From an uncultured Solobacterium sp. (lineage in GTDB: Bacteria > Bacillota_I > Bacilli_A > Erysipelotrichales > Erysipelotrichaceae), in assembly GCA_905194705.1 (NCBI GenBank), contig CAJJTI010000014.1, forward strand, positions 1 to 22,388: 22,388 nucleotides of DNA, written 5' to 3'. Below are positions 22,342 through 22,388 of this stretch, piece after piece (the first letter of the stretch is position 1; each line of letters starts with the position of its first letter). Under the pieces are notes generated by a model. It worked only from the letters and a program-made list of their open reading frames with translations. It made no database searches and had not been told where the DNA came from. Made by a program: the position numbers and the translations under genes.

Positions 22342-22388
22342 ATGTTTGCCCATTTGCAGGTGCACATGCAGATGGAAAATCACTATTC
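22342..22388 (+). CDS. Possible conjugative-element gene, 5' end only
   Basis: ATG 22342 opens a frame MFAHLQVHMQMENHYS that runs off the window. The SD GGAGA lies ten bases upstream. The position after a Maff2 gene suits the next transfer-region gene of a Tn1549-like element. There are too few residues to identify it, and the start is uncertain because two further in-frame Met codons follow closely. Confidence 0.35.
   Translation, partial: MFAHLQVHMQMENHY

Noticed and set aside
1..22388. CRISPR arrays, tRNA and rRNA genes
   Set aside because: No regularly spaced repeats, no tRNA cloverleaf with a GTTCRA arm and no rRNA-like conserved stretches were found by reading.

Overview
The window is AT-rich, Gram-positive, gut-type chromosome. 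The str-operon proteins, strong Shine-Dalgarno (SD) sequences, a bile salt hydrolase and KtrAB-type potassium uptake all point to a low-GC Firmicutes intestinal commensal. An Erysipelotrichia-like organism is my best guess; this is inference from gene content, since no search was run.

Layout. 1-497: the 3' part of a FemAB/GNAT-like protein, cut by the window edge. 589-4591: a stress and host-interaction block with a flavodoxin (-), a MATE efflux pump (+), a YczE/YitT-type membrane protein (-) and a bile salt hydrolase (+). 4616-9013: the str operon on the minus strand, in the order rpsL-rpsG-fusA-tuf, with its own promoter and a structured rpsL leader. It is not next to rpoBC or the S10 operon in this window. 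9088-10591: a small two-helix membrane protein and a decayed ATPase pseudogene with an in-frame stop, a frameshift and an altered Walker A motif. 10663-12673: ktrB-ktrA potassium uptake, where ktrB appears to be leaderless. 12756-14681: a zinc-ribbon protein followed by a coiled-coil/CmpB-type membrane protein. 14682-19454: a TetR regulator divergent from a heterodimeric ABC exporter, with a clear operator palindrome in the exporter promoter.

19511-22388 is the most unusual part. An ATPase_2/DUF234 protein with a PD-(D/E)XK-like C-terminus sits behind a palindrome-covered promoter. Its stop codon lies inside the first helix of an S-box-like (SAM-I clan) riboswitch that lacks room for P4 and has a complete terminator/antiterminator platform. 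That switch precedes a 116-residue protein I do not recognise. Beyond it lie a stop-interrupted IS3-type OrfA remnant with a recognisable IS end, then an abrupt change to GC-rich sequence. The GC-rich part holds the 3' end of a Maff2-family gene and a GC-rich terminator, the signature of a Tn1549/CTn-like conjugative element.

How the parts work together: BSH, MATE, the TetR-controlled ABC exporter and the flavodoxin fit life under bile and xenobiotic stress. KtrAB handles osmotic and potassium balance. The right end is a recombination-prone flank where an unknown riboswitch-controlled gene lies between a DUF234 ATPase and mobile-element debris.
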